A DNA stretch of 64,000 nucleotides, from assembly GCA_964017045.1 (NCBI GenBank), contig OZ024794.1, positions 23,913,359 through 23,977,358 of the forward strand, given 5' to 3'. This DNA comes from Omphiscola glabra (taxonomy: Eukaryota; Mollusca; Gastropoda; Lymnaeidae). Shown here piece after piece: positions 58,924 through 64,000 of this stretch. The notes under the pieces were generated by a model. The model worked only from the letters and a program-made list of their open reading frames with translations. It was not told the DNA's origin and made no database searches. A program made the translations under genes and the position numbers. Positions within the stretch are counted from its first letter, which is position 1; each line of letters starts with the position of its first letter.

Positions 58924-59626
58924 GTACACCATCACTTCCAATCTCCACCATGCGAGGCTAACATGTACCTGATACTGTACACCACCACTTCCAATCTCCA
59001 CCATGCGAGGCTAACATGGACCTGATACTGTACACCATCACTTCCAATCTCCACCATGCGAGGCTAACATGGACCTGATACTGTACACCATCACTTCCAA
59101 TCTCCACCATGCGAGGCTAACATGGACCTGATACTGTACACCATCACTTCCAATCTCCACCATGCGAGGCTAACATGGACCTGATACTGTACACCATCAC
59201 TTCCAATCTCCACCATGCGAGGCTAACATGGACCTGATACTGTACTCCACCACTTCCAATCTCCACCATGCGAGGCTAACATGGACCTGATACTGTACAC
59301 CATCACTTCCAATCTCCACCATGCGAGGCTAACATGGACCTGATACTGTACTCCACCACTTCCAATCTCCACCATGCGAGGCTAACATGGACCTGATACT
59401 GTACACCATCACTTCCAATCTCCACCATGCGAGGCTAACATGGACCTGATACTGTACTCCACCACTTCCAATCTCCACCATGTGAGGCTAACATGGACCT
59501 GATACTGTACACCATCACTTCCAATCTCCACCATGCGAGGCTAACATGGACCTGATACTGTACACCATCACTTCCAATCTCCACCATGCGAGGCTAACAT
59601 GGACCTGATACTGTACTCCACCACTT
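58924..59626. repeat. Minisatellite, 53 bp, about 13 copies
   Basis: The unit is caccatcacttccaatctcc plus accatgcgaggctaacatgg and acctgatactgta. Two unit types (caccatca and ctccacca) are interspersed. Otherwise nearly identical, so expansion is recent. Confidence 0.97.
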
Positions 59627-60089
59627 CTGATCGTTACAATGCGGGGCCTAGGACAAAGCTCGTTACCCTAGAGTTAACTGGCCGCACGACTCGGACGACG
59701 CACTCTTTTATTTTCTTTCACAACATATTTTCTCTCCTCTTCACTCCTCGTCCTTTCCCTTCAGCTTGCACGCATATGCCAGCCCATATTTCTTTTTAAA
59801 AAACTGGTGGACGTAGCACTCAATTAACTCTTCTGAGCAAACGAGAAAAGCCAGGTCTAATTGCCTTGGGGGGGGGGGGGGGAATTCCCCCGAACAAATT
59901 AGCACTGTAAAACTGCAGCTAGGGTGGAGAAGAAGCTTTCCAGTCAGTAAAAGTTAAAGCGGACTCCTGGTCTTTTCTTTTAAAATTTTTCTGTAATTTC
60001 TTTAATCTCAAGAGTCTACAGTCGGCAGTCAGCTGTTGCTTGATTTCACAGTGATGCATTATATGGATGCACGTGCCTAGTTTAAAGAT
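59627..60089. other. No recognised gene
   Basis: Poly-G run at 59868-59881. No coding signal is seen. Confidence 0.4.
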
Positions 60090-60230
60090 TTAGGGTAGGT
60101 TCTTGGTGGAATGTTGATAGTAGGTGTTTGCTGGACGGTTGATGGTAGGTGTTTGGTAAATGGTTGATGGTAGGTGTGTGTTGGACTGTTGATGATAGGT
60201 TCTTGGCTGACTTTTGATGTTAGATGTTTG
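60090..60230. repeat. Degenerate 24-30 bp tandem repeat, 5 copies
   Basis: Units resemble ttgatggtaggtgtttggtg gatgg, diverged. Confidence 0.85.
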
Positions 60231-62200
60231 AAAGGAATTTGAAGAAAAAAAAATAAGTGAGAAGGAATTAAGTAGATCTAAAAAGAAATTATATGAGCTT
60301 CTGAAAGTGTCCGTAAGGAATGCAGTAGAAAAATCTCTGACAGGTGAAGAAAAAACAGAAAGTGTTGTTATTTGTGCCTAGATATCTTCCCAACTACCTG
60401 GTTAAAGGTGGTCTAGGTGCGAAAACTTTGAACTATAAGGAGCGCATTTTAAAGTAAACACGTGCGGCAGTGCAAGACAGAACAACAGAATTGTCATCTT
60501 AAGGTAGTGTGGTGGCGTAAAAATAACTACTTCTGATATTTCGTAGAAAGAACTACGTCCTTCATAAAATTCAGGTGCTGAAAAATGAGAAAAAATTGAG
60601 AACGTTTAGCTAAAGTGCATTTATTAAATGATAACAACAAAAAAAACTCCCTTGGGGGATGTAAACCAATCATGTCAACAGGCTCTGCTTTCTGTTCACT
60701 TTTTAATATTTGATCAGAATTTTCCAGATTTAAAAAATGAAAATGATTCCCGGTCTCTTCTTCGTTGCTCTACGTGTTTTTGACACATCATCCCTTGACC
60801 CCACAAACGTGTCTGTAAGCACATACCATCACAAACAAAACGTAAGCAACAATTTGGCATGAGGCATGTGCTAGTCAGTTATCACAACAATGTTCTATTT
60901 CTGTAACTGAGATTGGAAGAAGATTTGGTTGGGGGGGGGGGGGCGCGAGATGATCGGAAGGGCATACAGAGGCGTTGCTAATACTTTAGTTTTTGAATGT
61001 TATTGTGAAGGTCGTTTGTTTTTGTATAAAGATCAAATCAAAAGAGTAATACATCATCGTCACAGGGACGTAGGTTTGCCAAATCAAAATGTTAACTTTA
61101 CAGATAAAAGATTTAATACTTATTATTTTGAAGAATAAACATATATTTATGGATACATTTATTTTTAATGGATAGACATTTTTGTTAATATACAATTTTT
61201 TACGGATATATTTATAAATTATAACTTAGTTAAAAGTAACTAGCCCGTCGCTTATGGCCACGCTTCTATAAATAAATCTATATCAAATTACGCAAAAACC
61301 AATACAATAGTTTATTATATGGCATTACAGACAGTCTTTATTACAAGTTGTCTTATATAGCGCGGTACCCCAGCCTAGGGCTAGGCTCATAGTCCCTGCT
61401 TATCATTGTAAACTTTTAGAGCCGTTAAGAAAAAGAATCCACTAATACTGATAATTCTAATTTTCCTTCCTCTTAATTAAAAAAAAAAAGCCTTAAGGAC
61501 AATATCTTACTGTGCGCTTTGGAAGAGTTTGGCCATTTCTCCAATGTCAGGCTTTGAGGTGGCTGAACAACAATCTTAAATCAGGTTTCTCTTGATCACT
61601 GTTCACAGTGCAATTTAAGATGACATTTCAGACAATTCAGTGCCATCTATAATTTAAGAAAACAATAAATCTATAATCTAGCCTGAAACGCTGACGCTGC
61701 CAACAATTAATAATATGTACAGCTATCGCTAAATTAAATAAGCGTTATGATTTAATCTAGCTTTTTTTTTTTTTTCAATTTCCCAGTGAATGTGTACAAA
61801 ACTAAGTCGATGTCTCCTTGGTCAAATGTGGTCGCTAACTTTGTATAGTTTATTTGTTTTAACTTTACTAAGTAAATATTTCTTGTAGTGAATAACCTTT
61901 TTTACTGAATGAATCTGTTTTTTATCAGAACCGATAATGATTCAATAATTTTAAACCCTTTTTTAAAAAGTTTAAATCACTTTAATTTAAAAAAAAAAAA
62001 AACGTTTTTGTTCATAATCCAGGTAGTTTCAGCGACCCCTAAATCTACTGAACATCTTACCGCCCCCTTGGACATCCAATCACCCCCCCCCCTTTTTTTT
62101 TGCGTGGATCCCGTCCGCGTTGAGAAGCACTGAGTTAGATCGATCATACCATTTTTAAAAAAAAATTTTGTTGAGATAGGAATATTTTTTACATTTCGCC
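60231..62200. other. No recognised gene; possible lone hAT end at 62119-62132
   Basis: AT-rich. cgcgttgagaagcactg near 62118-62132 resembles a hAT right terminus (reverse complement CAGTGCTTCTCAACG), preceded by gcgacccctaa and ccgcccccttgg. No partner end was found. Small frames are not credible. Confidence 0.4.
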
Positions 62201-62210
62201 AAACATGAAA

Positions 62211-63230
62211 CTTAACCAGAATGATAAGAAGCCTCTATGATAAGGCCACCGGTGCAGTCTTCTTCAACAATAACATCGGAGAATGGTTCAAGACCACGGT
62301 TGGGGTACGACAAGGCTGCTTGCTCTCCCCCACCCTGTTCAACATCTTAGAGAGAATTATGTCAGATGCACTAGAAACGCATGTAGGGACAGTCAGCATT
62401 GGTGGCAGAACGATCACCAATCTACGTTTTGGGGATGACATAGACGGACTGGCGGGAAGCGAAGAAGAGCTAGCCAACCTAGTAAAGAGTCTCGACAAGA
62501 CTTCATCGTCCTTTGAAATGCAAATCAGTGCAGAAAAGACAAAAATGATGACGAATAGCATTAATGGCATCACCACTGAAATTAAGGTCGGGGAGGAAAG
62601 ATTAGAGACAGTTGGCAGCTTCAAGTACCTCGGAGCAATAGTATCGGAACAAGGCTCCAGGCCCGAATTAATGGCCAGGAAATCGCAGACCACGACAGCA
62701 CTAAAGAGGCTCAAGAAAATATGGAACGACAAAAATATAGCCCCCAGCACGAAAATCCGGCTGATGCGCTCATTAATCCTCTCCATTTTCTTATATGCCT
62801 GTGAGTCCTGGACATTAACAGCAGAACTTGAAAGGAAAATAAATGCGATGGAGATGAGATGTTACAGAGGCATTCTTGGCATCTGCTATAGAGACCACAT
62901 CACCAATGAGCAAATAAAAGAAAGGATTCGTCAGGCAATTGGGCAATACGATGACCTCCTGGTGTTTGTTAAAAAGCGCAAACTTGAGTGGTATGGCCAC
63001 GTGACCAGAAAACAAGGGATCGCCAAAGAGATCTTGCAGGACACTACTAGAGGAAGGAGAAGAAGAGGAAGACAAAGAAAAAGATGGGAAGATAATATCA
63101 AAGAATGGACGGGATTACAACTAGGCGATGCTATGCGTAGGGCAGAAGACCGAGAGGAATGGAGAAGAATAGTGCACATGTCATCTGTGGCGCCCCAACG
63201 GTCGAAGGACTACGGGATCTGATGATGATT
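62211..63230 (+). mobile_element. 5'-truncated LINE insertion with perfect target duplication
   Basis: The 10-bp word aaacatgaaa lies immediately on both sides (62201-62210 and 63231-63240). The inserted 1020 bp begin inside the reverse transcriptase and end with the stop codon and a very short tail, gatctgatgatgatt. A near-absent 3' UTR with a TGA-type tail is typical of RTE-like LINEs. A shorter, older copy lies at 11991-12153. The exact duplication and open frame mark this as a recent insertion. Confidence 0.93.
62221..63222 (+). CDS. LINE ORF2 C-terminal part: reverse transcriptase fragment, 333 codons
   Basis: An open frame of 333 codons covers the second half of a non-LTR retrotransposon polymerase, which copies element RNA into DNA at a nicked target. 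GVRQGCLLSPTLFN (residues 28-41) is the conserved RQG..SP block. FGDDIDGLAGS (70-80) is the catalytic [FY]xDD block, with glycine where alanine is usual. FKYLGAIV follows near residue 138. Next comes the C-terminal region with SLILSIFLYACESWTL, ERKINAMEMRCYRGILG, KKRKLEWYGHVTRK and an arginine-rich GRRRRGRQRKRW, common in this LINE group. The endonuclease and N-terminal RT motifs are missing because of 5' truncation, so it cannot act alone. The ATG at 62221 is an internal methionine codon and no promoter is expected. The clade is probably RTE-like, inferred from the tail rather than shown. Confidence 0.93.
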   Translation: MIRSLYDKATGAVFFNNNIGEWFKTTVGVRQGCLLSPTLFNILERIMSDALETHVGTVSIGGRTITNLRFGDDIDGLAGSEEELANLVKSLDKTSSSFEMQISAEKTKMMTNSINGITTEIKVGEERLETVGSFKYLGAIVSEQGSRPELMARKSQTTTALKRLKKIWNDKNIAPSTKIRLMRSLILSIFLYACESWTLTAELERKINAMEMRCYRGILGICYRDHITNEQIKERIRQAIGQYDDLLVFVKKRKLEWYGHVTRKQGIAKEILQDTTRGRRRRGRQRKRWEDNIKEWTGLQLGDAMRRAEDREEWRRIVHMSSVAPQRSKDYGI

Positions 63231-63240
63231 AAACATGAAA

Positions 63241-63689
63241 GAAAAAGTATATTTTGTGAATGCAGTGGTTTCTTTATTCACGGTAGCAGGCCGTTCTCCC
63301 CATGATAATTATGAAATGTAGTACCGTAATAGATAAAATGGCTAAATATGCAGAAATATCGGCCGACATCTTTATTACTCCACTTGTCCTTCCGCAACTT
63401 CCATTAAAAAAAATATCTGTTTGTAAATCAAGTGCAATGACCAAGTAAAATGCCCCCCCCCCCTTTTTCCTCTTATCTCCGTGTATACGTGATCCCATTG
63501 TTTATGCAACTTCATACACAGGCAAAGATAACTCGTGGCCCATTTCCTGTTGGAGTTACCCCCGCTGGTCTCTGCCCACGGCGCACGCATGCTCTCCTTA
63601 AGGCAAAATTTTATGAGGCAAATATGTGGCAAGGATTTGTCTCTGTTATATGTTGATTCTCTGGCAAGGGACAAAAAATTGGTTATTTG
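63241..63689. other. No recognised gene
   Basis: Poly-C run at 63452-63462. Overlapping short frames on both strands have no motif. Confidence 0.4.
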
Positions 63690-63860
63690 TGAGTGGGGAA
63701 ATAATAAGTTAATTGTGGGTTGGGAAATAATACGTTAATTGTGAGTAGGGAATATTAAGTTAATTGTGAGTCGGGAAATGATAAGTTAATTGTGGGTGGT
63801 GAAATATTAAGTTAATTGTGAGTCGGAAAAGAATACGTTTATTTTGGGTGGGGAAAATTT
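63690..63860. repeat. Tandem repeat, 26-28 bp, 6 copies
   Basis: Units resemble gttaattgtgagtcgggaaa plus tgataa, with gtgggt/gtgagt and aatatt variants. Confidence 0.9.
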
Positions 63861-64000
63861 AAGTCAAATTGAATTCCTTTAGCTTGGTTTTAACAATAAA
63901 AGTCAATTTTAAATACACTAAAGTTAATTTTAAATGGATATCACAGATTTATTTTGCCCCCACTTATAAACGATATGATGCAAAAATCTGCTGGTTCGCT

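Overview
The window looks like intergenic or intronic DNA from a metazoan. It is AT-rich with long A/T runs, has no dense ORFs or operons, and carries animal-type transposable elements: non-LTR LINEs, tRNA-derived SINEs, hAT-type elements with 8-bp target duplications and fold-back MITEs. A mollusc, perhaps a gastropod, is my best guess from the style of the repeats, but nothing here proves it. I see no intact, multi-exon host gene. The only long intact protein-coding frame is the C-terminal part of a LINE reverse transcriptase at 62221-63222.

The dominant feature is minisatellite DNA. More than thirty tandem arrays (units of about 12-77 bp, up to about 1.8 kb each) are spread over the whole window. 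The largest are 1939-3709 (41-43 bp), 7651-8486 (30 bp), 10310-11066 (41 bp), 22060-22625 (36 bp), 27715-28265 (73 bp), 33020-33705 (54 bp), 45020-45590 (15 bp), 46370-46790 (23 bp) and 58924-59626 (53 bp). Most long reading frames in the window are these arrays translated.

Transposable elements by region: 4-5 kb has a hAT-type element (459 bp, perfect 8-bp duplication) nested in a GC-rich repeat, followed by a TIR MITE. 9-12.8 kb has copies of a dispersed repeat, a small MITE, a LINE 3' fragment and another hAT-like element. 15.4-18.6 kb has the second GC-rich repeat copy splitting a 27-bp array, a hAT element, and a tandem-duplicated exon encoding a SAP-like motif. One copy of that exon has part of its motif amplified ten-fold. 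19.1-20.5 kb is a TIR-flanked unit holding a decayed, intron-split C2H2 finger. 29.0-29.7 kb is a frameshifted hAT transposase remnant. 30.7-31.2 kb is the 3' end of a second LINE family with its tail amplified. 34.2 and 38.6 kb have fold-back elements. 38.9-43.5 kb is AT-rich and largely featureless. 48.2 and 53.3 kb have SINE-like elements sharing the tail of the LINE at 31 kb. 50.8 kb has a hAT element with a perfect duplication, and 62.2-63.2 kb is a young LINE insertion with a perfect 10-bp duplication.

The most interesting theme is that several minisatellites can be traced to a piece of an identifiable element: a LINE tail (30.7 kb), a SINE core (58.1 kb), a dispersed repeat (10.3 kb) and a SAP exon (18.2 kb). 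Element insertion appears to seed tandem arrays here.
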